Shown: positions 26,338-35,493 of the stretch, piece by piece
Layout: each line of letters starts with the position of its first letter
Position numbering within the stretch: the stretch's first letter is position 1
NCBI GenBank assembly: GCA_963837165.1
Contig: CAWIMD010000011.1
Span: 1 to 64,000 of the forward strand
Direction: 5' to 3'
Length of the DNA: 64,000 bases
Origin: JAENWD01 sp963837165
GTDB taxonomy: Bacteria; Acidobacteriota; Vicinamibacteria; Vicinamibacterales; JAENWD01
Program-made: the position numbers and the translations under genes
The notes under the pieces: generated by a model
The model's database searches: none
Seen by the model: the letters and a program-made list of their open reading frames with translations, nothing else
What the model was told of the DNA's origin: nothing

Positions 26338-29070
26338 TCAGTGCAGGCTGGCCGCCTTCTCGGCGGCCTTTTCGGTGGAGCCGAGGGAGAGCACGTTCGC
26401 CAGCAGCTCGTAGGCACCCTCGGTGCCGGCCGGCAGCTGCCGCCACAGGTTCAGGCCGACGTAGACCCAGCGGCCGGACCCGACCCGCGCCTCGACCAGC
26501 GCGCCCCGCTTCGGCCCCGCGTTGTACGGGAATGGATCCTCGAGCTGCAGGAGGTCCACGTAGCGAGGGTCGCGCTCGCCCAGGAAATACAGCCCCCGCT
26601 CCTGCACCCAGTGCTGCCAGGTCCCGGCCGTGATACGGTTCGGCCGGTTGAACACGGGGTGTTCGGGCACCAGGATCGTCACCGGTGAATGCTCGTCGGT
26701 GACGCGGTTCGAGCTGACCTTCACCGGGTAGGGCCCGTACTGGGCGGCGTTGAACTCGAACTTGTTGTACTGCACGATGACTGTGCCGCCGCGCTCCGCG
26801 TACTCGATCAGCCGATGGTTGTGCGCGCGCAGGTCCTGTCGGCGCTCGTACGCCCGCACGCCGGTGACGATCGCGTCGAATCGGTTCAGGTCACCCGTGG
26901 CAAGGTCCGGCTCCGTCAGCATGGTCACCGACGCGCCGAGCTGCTCGATGGCCGGCGGCACCTGGTCGCCAACGCCCATGACGTAGCCCACCTTCAGGCC
27001 GGCGGGCATCTTCACGTCCAGCGCCTTGATCGTGAGCGCGGCCTCCGAGTAGATGTGGCGGCGGTGGATGTGGGGGTATTCGATCACCTGATACCCGCGA
27101 CCCCACCGGCGCCCGCCGGCGACGACGCGGGCCGCGATCGGGTACGTGCCGGCCGCCAGCCTCGCAGGCGGCTGGAGCGTGAAGCGGACCACGGCCTGCT
27201 CCCCGGGTTTCTCGAACGTGGCGGTGGTCGATGCGGGCTCGAGGCCCCAGCCGGCCGGCACGTCCAGGGACACGTCGGCACTGGCGCGCCCGGGCGCGTT
27301 GTGGGTCACCGTGACCTGCACCTGCCGCGCGCGATCGTCGCCCGCCCGCGCCGCGGTCGCCACCGCGGCGCCCGCCGTCATCGTCGGGACGATGGCGATC
27401 TCCGGCGTGACGTTCACCGACAGGTCGGGTACCACGAGCAGCTCCGAGCGCTTCTCGCCGCTGAAGATGTCGCCCTCGTACCGATACTGCACCGGGAGCT
27501 CGACCGGCACGTCCACCCCGCCGATGGTGAAGTCGAAGCGCGCGCGGAACGGCGTCGGCCGGAAGGGCAGGCCGAACGGCGCGTCCTTGTCGAACACGTA
27601 GCGGCCGGCCTCGCCGACGCGCGTCCAGTAGGGTTCGGAAGCCCTCGCCGTGGCGGGCACCGTCACCGCCGCCTCGCAGCGCACGACTCCACCCGCCGGC
27701 ACGGGCCCCGACTCGCACGACGGCGCCGCTCCCTCGAGCCCGTCGAGCGCGGGCGTCTTCGCCTGGATTTCCGCCTGCCCGCGGTTGGCCTCGATGAGGG
27801 TCAGCTTCAGCTCCTCGCCCGGCGTGACGACGCCGTCGTCGGCCAGCGCCTCGAGGCGGAGTCCCTGCGCCAGCGCCAGGGCCTGCTCGAACTTCCGGAC
27901 CGTCTGCGACAGGCGGAACCCGATCTCGTACGCGGCGGTGTCATCGAGACCGAACGTGCCCAGCCCGTCGCGAAGAGCCCGGGCCGCGGTCAGTCCGGAG
28001 GCCAGCGGTGCAACGGCGGCCTCCGGTCCGTCGCCGTCGAGCCGATCGACGGCCGTCTTGACGGCCGACGCCACCGCACCGAGTCCGGTGACGAGCGCCG
28101 GCGGCGGGTGGGCGCCCGCGAATCGCGCCAGGCCCGCGATCGACGTGTCCACTCCGTCGAACAGCGTCGCTTCGTCCGTGTTCTTCTGGCCGTCGAGCAC
28201 GGTGTCGGCCAGGAGGTACTTGACGACCCACGGGCCCGGCAGGGCCAGGGACTGGCCCACGCCCTGGCACTTGTGCATCGCGCGGGCTTCGCTGCCGATC
28301 TCCGCATACGTCTTGCCGAGCAGGGGGTCGTACACGTCGGCGTCGGCGGCCACGAGCTTCATGTCGGCCGGCGGCGTCTGATCGCCGCGGAAAAAGCCGT
28401 AGAAGCGTGCCTCGTAGACCTTGAGCGGCTGCCACGGCCTGAGGCCGGCGCGGATCTGCTCCGGGTACTTCGTCGGGTCTGCCGCGGCCCGGAACGCCTC
28501 GAGACCGATGCGCGCGGAGGTCTCGTGGTGCTGCCCCCCGCCGCCGCCCTCGGGCCGCATGGTGATCATCACGTCGGGTCGCGTCTCGCGGATCAGGTGC
28601 ACGTAGTCGCCGAGTATCTCGTCCCGCCCCCACTTCTCGAGCGTCTCCTCCACGCTGAACGAGTAGCCGAAGTCCACGGCGCGCGCGAAGAACTGCTCGG
28701 CGCCGTCATACCGATGGGCCGCGAGCAGCTCCTCGGACCGCAGCACGCCGAGCGCCTCGAAGAGCTCGGGGCCGATCTCGTTCTGGCCGCCGTTGCCGCG
28801 CGTGGCCGTGGCCAGCACGACCCGCAGGCCCTTGCCGTGACTCTGCATGGCCATCAGCGCATTGTTCTCGTCGTCGGGATGCGCCGTGACGTGCATGACG
28901 GTGCCGACGGTGGCCAGCTTGCGGAGCATCAGCCCCAGACCGACACGGCCCGTGGCGTCCGTGATGCCCTCGGCGGCCGGTCGGGCGGGCGCGATCAGGA
29001 GAACGAGGGCGATGGCGGTGACGGTGAGGAGGACGGGAACCGATCGGAAGGAGACTGGCCGCGGACGCAT
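26338..29070 (-). CDS. Large secreted PIG-L family deacetylase
   Basis: 910 residues with signal peptide. The N-terminal third is a PIG-L/LmbE zinc deacetylase domain: metal ligands in HVTAHPDDEN and in GGGQHHETSA. The rest is a beta-rich region that includes a NEW3-like domain (VTHNAPGRASADVSLDVPAGW) and a C-terminal ThuA/glutamine-amidotransferase-like fold. PIG-L enzymes remove N-acetyl groups from sugars. This long architecture is frequent in Acidobacteria and Bacteroidetes and probably acts on exported or environmental glycans. It starts 8 bp upstream of the flavoprotein gene and is probably co-transcribed. Confidence 0.85.
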   Translation of the reverse strand: MRPRPVSFRSVPVLLTVTAIALVLLIAPARPAAEGITDATGRVGLGLMLRKLATVGTVMHVTAHPDDENNALMAMQSHGKGLRVVLATATRGNGGQNEIGPELFEALGVLRSEELLAAHRYDGAEQFFARAVDFGYSFSVEETLEKWGRDEILGDYVHLIRETRPDVMITMRPEGGGGGQHHETSARIGLEAFRAAADPTKYPEQIRAGLRPWQPLKVYEARFYGFFRGDQTPPADMKLVAADADVYDPLLGKTYAEIGSEARAMHKCQGVGQSLALPGPWVVKYLLADTVLDGQKNTDEATLFDGVDTSIAGLARFAGAHPPPALVTGLGAVASAVKTAVDRLDGDGPEAAVAPLASGLTAARALRDGLGTFGLDDTAAYEIGFRLSQTVRKFEQALALAQGLRLEALADDGVVTPGEELKLTLIEANRGQAEIQAKTPALDGLEGAAPSCESGPVPAGGVVRCEAAVTVPATARASEPYWTRVGEAGRYVFDKDAPFGLPFRPTPFRARFDFTIGGVDVPVELPVQYRYEGDIFSGEKRSELLVVPDLSVNVTPEIAIVPTMTAGAAVATAARAGDDRARQVQVTVTHNAPGRASADVSLDVPAGWGLEPASTTATFEKPGEQAVVRFTLQPPARLAAGTYPIAARVVAGGRRWGRGYQVIEYPHIHRRHIYSEAALTIKALDVKMPAGLKVGYVMGVGDQVPPAIEQLGASVTMLTEPDLATGDLNRFDAIVTGVRAYERRQDLRAHNHRLIEYAERGGTVIVQYNKFEFNAAQYGPYPVKVSSNRVTDEHSPVTILVPEHPVFNRPNRITAGTWQHWVQERGLYFLGERDPRYVDLLQLEDPFPYNAGPKRGALVEARVGSGRWVYVGLNLWRQLPAGTEGAYELLANVLSLGSTEKAAEKAASLH

Positions 29071-29096
29071 GGAACAATGCTATCAGGCGCGGCGGC

Positions 29097-30326
29097 TCAT
29101 CTCCGTCTGGCGATGCGGCCGAAGCCGAAGTACTCGTCCGACCGCTCCGAGTGGCCCTGGGAGGCCCGGACCAGGATCCGGCCGGCCAGAAACGCGGCGG
29201 CCAGGTTCGAACCGAGACCCAGCGCGAACAGGTGATGGGGGTAGTTGCGGTGGGCGCCGATGAACGGCACGCCGTCGGCGCTCACGCTCCAGGGAGAATG
29301 CCAGCCGAAATCGGGCTGGATGCCGGAGATCTGGGGAAACAGCAGGGACAACTCGTACATGAGCTGCCCGGTCCGCTGGACGAGGGTGGCCGGGCGCGCC
29401 CGCTCCGGCACGCTCGGCTGGTCGGCGCCCGCCCACAGGATTCGGCCGTCAGCGGTCCAGCAGAGGCGGTGCGGAGGCTCCGCGCCGTCGGTCACGATGG
29501 CCGAACGGCTGCCCGCCGCGCGGCGGATGGCCGCCCCGAGCGGCGGCGTCAGCACCGAGTAGGTCTCGCCCTCCACGAAATGCCGCGCGAGCGCCTTCAC
29601 GAGCGGCGACGGCCGGCCGGTAGCCAGGATCACCGAGCCCGCGGTGATGCGGGCACGGCCGGCAACGAGCGCCACGCCGGTGGCGGTGTGCCTGACCGAG
29701 TCCACCGGGCTCCGCTCGAACACCGCGGCGCCGCGAGCCGCCGCCGCACGCGCGAGGCCCAGGGCCGCGCGGCAGGGATCGAGCGCGGCATGCCCCGTGG
29801 TCTTGAGCGCGCCCACCCCTTGAATCCCGGTGGCCTGCTCGAGGGCGCGGCCGGTGATCCAGGCGCCATCGAGCCCGGCGGCCTTCAACGCCGTGAGCTC
29901 CCGCTTGAGCAGCCGGGCGTCCTCGTCGCTCCGGGCGAACTGGACGGCGTCGAAGCCGCGGAGGTCGCACCGGACCTTCAGCCGTCGAAGCGTGGCCTGG
30001 GCGTCGAGCGCCGCCCGGCGCGTGTCCTGCCAGAGCGCCCGGGCGACCCGGCGGCCGTGAGACGCCTCGAGGGCCGTGTAGCCGGCGCCCGGGGACGCGA
30101 GCATCAGGCCGGGCGCGCGCCCCGAGCTGCCGCTGCCGACATGGTCGCCTTCCACGAGCGCCACGCGCTGCCCGGCCGCGGCGAGCGCATACGCGATGGC
30201 GCACCCGGCCAGTCCGCCGCCGACGATCACGGTCGGGATCTCGAGCTGTGGCGGCAGCCGGGGGTAGGTTGGCCGTCGGGACTTCGGGAGCTGGTCGAGC
30301 CAGGGACTCTGGTACTTCGGTGGCAT
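29097..30326 (-). CDS. DAO-family FAD-dependent oxidoreductase
   Basis: A 409-residue glycine/D-amino-acid-oxidase-like flavoprotein. The N-terminal FAD motif is TVIVGGGLAGCAIAYALA, followed by the GSGSSGRAPGLM loop. A C-terminal GVPFIGAHRNYPHHLFALGLGSN motif closes the FAD site. Similar to gamma-glutamylputrescine oxidase and related amine oxidases, but the substrate is not determined. ATG 30326 directly abuts a heptamer repeat array that fills the intergenic space. Confidence 0.82.
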   Translation of the reverse strand: MPPKYQSPWLDQLPKSRRPTYPRLPPQLEIPTVIVGGGLAGCAIAYALAAAGQRVALVEGDHVGSGSSGRAPGLMLASPGAGYTALEASHGRRVARALWQDTRRAALDAQATLRRLKVRCDLRGFDAVQFARSDEDARLLKRELTALKAAGLDGAWITGRALEQATGIQGVGALKTTGHAALDPCRAALGLARAAAARGAAVFERSPVDSVRHTATGVALVAGRARITAGSVILATGRPSPLVKALARHFVEGETYSVLTPPLGAAIRRAAGSRSAIVTDGAEPPHRLCWTADGRILWAGADQPSVPERARPATLVQRTGQLMYELSLLFPQISGIQPDFGWHSPWSVSADGVPFIGAHRNYPHHLFALGLGSNLAAAFLAGRILVRASQGHSERSDEYFGFGRIARRR

Positions 30327-30327
30327 T

Positions 30328-30362
30328 GATAATTGATAATTGACGATTGACGATTGACGATT
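30328..30362. repeat. Heptamer tandem array (GATTGAC)n, locus 1
   Basis: Imperfect tandem copies of the 7-mer GATTGAC/GATTGATAA directly adjacent to the start codon of the flavoprotein gene. The same 7-mer array is found at 32522-32560 (inverted) and 54937-54970. In each case it touches a start or stop codon of a gene. The gap to the esterase start (30363-30530) holds nothing else recognisable. Confidence 0.8.
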
Positions 30363-30530
30363 GAACGGCGTCTCGTCAACTGCCAATCGTCGGTCCGCGG
30401 ATTGTATCTGCAGGATCTTCGCTTTCGCTTTGCGCTTTCCGGCGTGGGCCGCCGGCGCTGCCGGGGACCTCGATCTCGATCGCGCTTTACAACGGGGCGG
30501 GATGGCGACAGGATTTCCGCGGAGATCACG

Positions 30531-32114
30531 ATGAACCTGTCGCGCTCGCTCGCAGCCGTCGCCGGTGCCGCACTCGTGTCGACCGGCCTTGCCGCCGACC
30601 GGCCCTTCCCCTCGCAGGTCGCGGTGACCGGGGGCGCAATCCGTGGCGTTGCCACCGACGGGGTCCTGTCCTTCAAGGGCATCCCGTTTGCCGCGCCTCC
30701 TGCGGGCGAGCTGCGCTGGCGGCCGCCGCAGCCGGTGATCCCGTGGACGGGCGTGCGTGACGCCACGGCTTACGGGCACGACTGCGCGCAGAAGCCGTTC
30801 GCCAGCGACGCGGCTCCGCTCGGCACCGAGCCGAGCGAGGACTGTCTGGTCGCCAACGTCTGGCGGCCCGTGGCCGCTGCCTCGCGTCCCCTCCCGGTGA
30901 TGGTCTGGATCTACGGCGGTGGCTTCGTCAACGGCGGCTCGTCGCCGGCGGTCTACGACGGCAGCCAGTTCGCGCGTCACGGGCTCGTGCTGGTGAGCTT
31001 CAACTACCGCCTCGGCCGTTTCGGCTTCTTCGCGCACCCCGCGCTCAGCCGGGAGCATCCGGGAGAGCCGCTCGGCAACTACGGCTACATGGACCAGATT
31101 GCGGCGCTCCGATGGGTGCAGAAGAACGCGGCGGCGTTCGGTGGGGACCCGAAAGACGTCACCGTGTTCGGCGAGTCGGCCGGCGGCGGCTCGGTACACA
31201 TGCTGCTCACGTCGCCCAGGGCGAAGGGCCTCCTCCAGAAGGCGGTCATCGAGTCGGGCGGCGGCCGCGAGGTGCTGCCGATGCGGCGCCTGCACGAGGA
31301 CATGCCGAACGGGCTGCCGTCTGCCGAGTCGGTCGGCGTCGCGTTCGCGAAGAGCGTCGGCATCGAGGGCGAAGACGCCGCGGCGCTGGCAGCCCTGCGG
31401 CAGCTGCCGGCGGAGAAGGTCATCGCGGGCCTGAACCTGGCCACGATGATGGGCGGCAACGACACCTACGCCGGGCCGATGATCGACGGCACCATTGTCG
31501 TCGAGACGACCGAGGAGGCCTACCTCGCCGGGCACAACGCGAAGGTGCCCGTGCTGGTGGGCGCGAACAGCGCGGACATCGGCTTCTCGTTCGCCCGCAC
31601 GATGGACGAGGTGATGGCGCCGTTCGGCGCGAACACGGAGAAGGCGCTCAGGGCGTACGACCCTGACGGCACCGGCAACGTGCGGGCCGTGGGTGCCGCA
31701 GTGGCGATGGATCGGATGATGGTGGAGCCGGCGCGGTTCGTGGCGACGACGTTCTCCGTCCAGGGACAGCCGGCGTACCTGTACCGCTTCTCATACGTGG
31801 CCGAGTCCATGCGGAAGCAGTGGCCGGGCGCGCCGCACGCCACCGAAATTCCCTATGTCTTCGACACGGTCGCCGCCAAGTACGGCACGGACCTCACGCC
31901 GGCCGACGAGGCGACGGCGAAGGCCGCCAACGCCTACTGGGCGAACTTCGCGAAGGCGGGAAACCCCAACGGCGCAGGCCTGCCGAACTGGCCGGCGTTC
32001 GACCCGTCCGCGGACGTGCTGATGGACTTCACCGCCGGCGGTCCGAAGGCCATGGCCGACCCGTGGAAGGCGCGAATGGACCTGACCGAGGCGGCGGCCA
32101 GCCACTCGCGTTGA
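30531..32114 (+). CDS. Secreted type-B carboxylesterase
   Basis: 527 residues, alpha/beta-hydrolase of the carboxylesterase type B family. Signal peptide MNLSRSLAAVAGAALVSTGLAA. The oxyanion-hole motif GGGFVNG, the nucleophile elbow GESAGGGS and the acid and His regions (EIPYVFDT for the His-bearing loop HATEIPYVF) are present. ATG 30531 is preceded by GGAGA (30521-30525). A later product of a convergent ADOP remnant starts 10 bp beyond the stop. It likely hydrolyses esters in the periplasm or outside the cell. Confidence 0.88.
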   Translation: MNLSRSLAAVAGAALVSTGLAADRPFPSQVAVTGGAIRGVATDGVLSFKGIPFAAPPAGELRWRPPQPVIPWTGVRDATAYGHDCAQKPFASDAAPLGTEPSEDCLVANVWRPVAAASRPLPVMVWIYGGGFVNGGSSPAVYDGSQFARHGLVLVSFNYRLGRFGFFAHPALSREHPGEPLGNYGYMDQIAALRWVQKNAAAFGGDPKDVTVFGESAGGGSVHMLLTSPRAKGLLQKAVIESGGGREVLPMRRLHEDMPNGLPSAESVGVAFAKSVGIEGEDAAALAALRQLPAEKVIAGLNLATMMGGNDTYAGPMIDGTIVVETTEEAYLAGHNAKVPVLVGANSADIGFSFARTMDEVMAPFGANTEKALRAYDPDGTGNVRAVGAAVAMDRMMVEPARFVATTFSVQGQPAYLYRFSYVAESMRKQWPGAPHATEIPYVFDTVAAKYGTDLTPADEATAKAANAYWANFAKAGNPNGAGLPNWPAFDPSADVLMDFTAGGPKAMADPWKARMDLTEAAASHSR

Positions 32115-32123
32115 CCGCCGCGC

Positions 32124-32349
32124 TCACTCGTAGCGGAGCACCACCATCGGGTCCACGCGCGTCGCGCGCCTGGCCGGCAGATAGCTGGCCACGAGCGCGA
32201 CGCCGGTGAGCAGCGCGGCCACCGCGGCGAACGTGGCCGGATCGGTGGCGCCAACGCCGTAGAGCATGCCGCTCAGCAGCGAGCTCGAGCGGGCGGCCGA
32301 GGATGGCGCGGTCGGCGCCGTAGCGCAGATCGTTCAGGACGGTTCCCAC
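32124..32349 (-). pseudogene. Collapsed ADOP-type ABC permease gene
   Basis: On the minus strand, both ends of an ADOP (acidobacterial duplicated orphan permease) gene survive. The N-terminal start VGTVLNDLRYGADR lies near 32349. The C-terminal end, SLLSGMLYGVGATDPATF followed by LPARRATRVDPMVVLRYE and TGA (32124-32126), is in another frame. The complete family is about 800 residues, so more than 2 kb of the middle is missing. An 8-bp palindrome CTCCGTCG/CGACGGAG lies just upstream. The 200 bp beyond it (32350-32520) hold no gene I can support. Confidence 0.75.
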
Positions 32350-32521
32350 GCGCACACACCTCCGTCGGAGGACTACCCTCGGCACACTCTACGACGGAGC
32401 GAGTCGCCTGTTCCACCGGAGTCTGCGACAGGCCGGAGCAGCAGCACACCGGCCGAGATGCGCCACGCAGCGGCCAGGGGAAGGCCCACGGCGAGCAGGC
32501 GGTCGCATGACCCCCGACAGG

Positions 32522-32560
32522 GAGCGATTCAATCGTCAATCGTCAATCGTCAATGGTCAA
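32522..32560. repeat. Heptamer tandem array, locus 2 (inverted)
   Basis: Copies of CGTCAAT/GGTCAAT (minus strand: ATTGACG, ATTGACC), the same 7-mer as at 30328-30362 but in the opposite orientation. It lies at the 3' end of the methyltransferase gene, and the stop codon TGA at 32550-32552 is formed by the repeat itself, so the last residues (AIDH) are repeat-encoded. Confidence 0.78.
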
Positions 32561-33644
32561 TGGCATGCTCGATGGCCAATGCTCGATGCCTCCTGGCGAG
32601 CAGGAACGGCGCGCCATGCCCGGAGAACAGCGGGATGTGCTCGTCGGGGACGCCCGCCCTGCGCGCGTGAGGCTCGAGATCGCGGCGCACGACGCGTACC
32701 TCGTCGAGACCCGCCTGATCGGCGAGTGCCGACAGCTCGTCGTCACTGTAGAAATTGAGGCGAGAGGCCATCGGCTCGGGTGCTGCCGGGGTGCCTTTCC
32801 AGTGGGGGTCGCTGCCCATCACGACAATGCGGCCGCCGGGCCTGAGGACCCGGCGGATCTCGGCGAGCGCCTTCACCGGATCGGCGAGAAACCCGAAGAC
32901 GCCGGTCATGGTGGCGCACGTGAACGTGCCGTCCGCGAACGGCAGCGCCTCGGCGGGCGCCTGTCGCACGTCGAGGCGCCCGTCGGCGACCGCCTGGGCG
33001 TTTTCGTGCCGGGCGAGCCGCACCATGTCGGCGCTGTGATCCACGGCGGCGGCGCGGCAGCCGCTCTCGAGCGCCGACTTGAGCAGGGCGCCGCCCCCGC
33101 ACGCTACCTCGAGCAGGTGGTCGGCAGGGGTCAGGGCCAGTTCCTCGAGGATGACCGCGAAGTTCGGGTAGTGATACAGCGGATCGCGATAGATGCCTCG
33201 CGCCTGCGCCCCTGACGGGCGTCGGGCGCGCCGATCGGTGATCCAGTCGCCCAGCGCCTTCGGTGCGGTCGCCGAGAGGATGGGCGCGGCCACCTGGCCC
33301 GCGAACCATCCGACGAGCTCCTCCGGCTCGCCGACAACGCGGCCCCAGCCCTGATGCTCGAGCACGATGCGCGTGCCCCCCGCCCGGGGCTCCACGCGCA
33401 GTTCAACCATGGTCGTCTCGCCGGGCTCCCAGTCGGCCGGCCTCCACTCCAGCGCGATCCGCTCGCCGTCCTCCCACGCCACGATGCGGCCGACCACGTG
33501 GGATCCCTCGACGACATGCCCGCCCGGGCCCGTCTCGACCCGCAGCCCGATGCGGTCGAACGAGAGCGTCAGCTCGTCCACGAGGGCGTGGAAGGCGGCG
33601 TGGGGATCGATCGCCAGGTCGATGCTCGCGTGAATCGTGGGCAT
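32550..33644 (-). CDS. SRPBCC domain - SAM methyltransferase fusion
   Basis: A 364-residue fusion. Residues about 1-145 have an SRPBCC/AHSA1-like hot-dog fold (IHASIDLAIDPHAAFHALVDELTLSFDR and REPAG-like strands with VLEHQGWGRV). Residues about 150-364 are a class I SAM-dependent methyltransferase with motif I LLEVACGGGALL and post-I ADMVRLARHENA. The SRPBCC part may bind a hydrophobic ligand that is methylated. Substrate is unknown. The last codons fall in the heptamer repeat. It lies next to purK but transcription is on the same strand with a 94-bp gap. Confidence 0.78.
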   Translation of the reverse strand: MPTIHASIDLAIDPHAAFHALVDELTLSFDRIGLRVETGPGGHVVEGSHVVGRIVAWEDGERIALEWRPADWEPGETTMVELRVEPRAGGTRIVLEHQGWGRVVGEPEELVGWFAGQVAAPILSATAPKALGDWITDRRARRPSGAQARGIYRDPLYHYPNFAVILEELALTPADHLLEVACGGGALLKSALESGCRAAAVDHSADMVRLARHENAQAVADGRLDVRQAPAEALPFADGTFTCATMTGVFGFLADPVKALAEIRRVLRPGGRIVVMGSDPHWKGTPAAPEPMASRLNFYSDDELSALADQAGLDEVRVVRRDLEPHARRAGVPDEHIPLFSGHGAPFLLARRHRALAIEHAIDH

Positions 33645-33738
33645 GAGTCTCCTCGAAGCGTCCGGTCAGACAGAGTAGCCGCGGTCGCGGGTGGGCGCCG
33701 TCATCGTTGTGTTGCTCGCGTGCGGACCGCGCTGCGTT

Positions 33739-34884
33739 TCAGGCCGCGGGACCGAGTGCGGCGCGGGCGTTGAGCGCCAGGGTCAGAGCCTCGGCCGGCG
33801 TCTCGGCAAGCACGGTGAGATGCCCCATCTTGCGACCCGGCCTGGGCACCGCCTTGCCGTACAGGTGCAGGTGCACGCCGGGCAGCAGGCAGGCCGACGG
33901 CCAGTCGGGTTCCCCGCTCGACCACAGATCGCCGAGCAGGTTCGCCATCGCGGCCGGCCGGAGCCGCTCGGTGGAGCCCGGCGGCAGTCCGCAGATCGCG
34001 CGGACCTGCTGCTCGAACTGGCTGGTCATCGACGCGTCGATCGTGAGGTGACCCGAGTTGTGCGGACGCGGCGCCACCTCGTTGATCAGCAGCTCGCCGC
34101 TCGACGTCTGAAAGAACTCCACGCAGAGGACGCCAACCACGTCGAGGGCCTCGATCACCCCGCGGGCGATCTCGACCGCGGCGTGCTCGATGCCGGGCGA
34201 GGCGGCTGACGGGAGGACCGACGTGTCGAGGATGTGGTTGGCGTGCGTGTTCTCGATCGCGCCATAGGTGACCACCCAGCCATCCACGCCGCGCGCGGCC
34301 ACCACCGACAGCTCGCGCTCGAATGCGATGAACCGCTCGAGGATCGCCTCGGGCCGCGCCATCGCATGCCATGCCATGCGGGCCTCGCCGGGCGAGCCCA
34401 CCCGCACCTGCCCCTTGCCGTCGTAGCCGAAGCTCGCGGTCTTCAGGATGGCGGGGATTCCAATCGTCTCGATCGCCCGATCGAGCTCCCCCGCGGTCTC
34501 GATCCGCGCGAACGGCGTCACCGGGAACCCGCGGTCCGCGAGGAAGCCCTTCTCCCGCGCCCGCTGCTGCGAAATGTGGAGTGCGGCACCGCTCGGCCGC
34601 ACGGGCACGATCTCGGCGGCAGCCTCGGCGGTTGCGGCCGGCACGTTCTCGAACTCGAAGGTGATGACGTCCACGCCGCGGGCGAACGCCCGGATGGCGG
34701 TCAGGTCGTCGTAGGACGCCGAGACCTCGTGATCCGCGACCTGTCCCGTCGGGCTGTCGGAGGCGGGCGAGAAGACGTGGACGCGGTAGCCGAGGCGACG
34801 GGCCGCCAGCGCGAACATGCGTCCCAGCTGGCCGCTGCCCAGCACCCCGAGCGTGGCGCCCGGAAGAATCGGCTCCGGTCTCAT
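33739..34884 (-). CDS. purK: N5-carboxyaminoimidazole ribonucleotide synthase PurK
   Basis: An ATP-grasp enzyme that carboxylates AIR to N5-CAIR in purine synthesis. 381 residues, with the N-terminal motif GVLGSGQLGRMFALAARRLGY, the ATP-grasp glycine loop FGYDGKGQ, and C-terminal blocks NEVAPRPHNSGH. It overlaps the purE stop by ATGA (34884-34881), the common purEK pairing. Confidence 0.95.
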   Translation of the reverse strand: MRPEPILPGATLGVLGSGQLGRMFALAARRLGYRVHVFSPASDSPTGQVADHEVSASYDDLTAIRAFARGVDVITFEFENVPAATAEAAAEIVPVRPSGAALHISQQRAREKGFLADRGFPVTPFARIETAGELDRAIETIGIPAILKTASFGYDGKGQVRVGSPGEARMAWHAMARPEAILERFIAFERELSVVAARGVDGWVVTYGAIENTHANHILDTSVLPSAASPGIEHAAVEIARGVIEALDVVGVLCVEFFQTSSGELLINEVAPRPHNSGHLTIDASMTSQFEQQVRAICGLPPGSTERLRPAAMANLLGDLWSSGEPDWPSACLLPGVHLHLYGKAVPRPGRKMGHLTVLAETPAEALTLALNARAALGPAA

Positions 34885-35378
34885 TCGAGGGTGTCCTGCT
34901 TCACCCGTTCGGTCTGCTCCGCTCGGAAGGCGCGCAGCCGCGTTGCCAGGCCCGCATCGGACGTCGCGAGGATCGCGACCGCCAGCAGCCCGGCGTTCCG
35001 CGCACCCGCCTTTCCTATCGCCAGCGTCCCGACGGGCACGCCACCCGGCATCTGGACGATCGAGAGCAGGGAGTCCATGCCCTTGAGCGCGTGGCTCTCC
35101 ACGGGCACGCCGAGGACCGGCACGATCGTCTGTGCCGCGACCATGCCGGGCAGGTGGGCCGCCCCGCCGGCGCCCGCGACGATCACTTTCAAGCCGCGAT
35201 CTTCGGCGGTTCGCGCGTACTCGGCCATTTCACCCGGCGTCCGGTGCGCGGATACGACCCGGCACTCGTGCGGGACGCCGAACTCCACGAGCACGTCGTG
35301 CGCGTGCTGGAGGGTCTCCCAGTCGGACTTGCTGCCCATGATGACGCCGACGGCCGGGTTCGGATCGTGGTGGGGCAT
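34881..35378 (-). CDS. purE: N5-CAIR mutase PurE
   Basis: Class I PurE, moving the carboxylate of N5-CAIR to give CAIR. The 165-residue protein has the signature GVIMGSKSDWETLQHA and the catalytic VVSAHRTPGEMAEYA, AGAGGAAHLPGMVA. ATG 35378 is preferred over the upstream in-frame one because that would add a non-homologous N-terminus encoded by the CAACTCC repeat. The presence of purK indicates the two-step bacterial route. Confidence 0.95.
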   Translation of the reverse strand: MPHHDPNPAVGVIMGSKSDWETLQHAHDVLVEFGVPHECRVVSAHRTPGEMAEYARTAEDRGLKVIVAGAGGAAHLPGMVAAQTIVPVLGVPVESHALKGMDSLLSIVQMPGGVPVGTLAIGKAGARNAGLLAVAILATSDAGLATRLRAFRAEQTERVKQDTLE

Positions 35379-35398
35379 AGGGGGGATCTTAGCAGCGC

Positions 35399-35485
35399 CA
35401 ACTCCCAACCTCCCAATCGTCCAACTCCCAAACGCGTCGAGCGACATCGTTCCCCTGGGAGTTGGAAGTTGGAGATTGGGAGTTG
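35399..35485. repeat. Inverted CAACTCC-repeat element, copy 1
   Basis: An imperfect stem-loop made of a left arm of CAACTCC-like units (35399-35430), a 26-nt centre, and a right arm GGGAGTTGGAAGTTGG followed by AGATTGGGAGTTG (35457-35485). A second element of the same design, with a longer left arm, lies at 48966-49137. Both are between two minus-strand genes with the right arm a few bases after the stop codon of the upstream gene. Confidence 0.8.
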
Positions 35486-35493
35486 ATTTCCTC

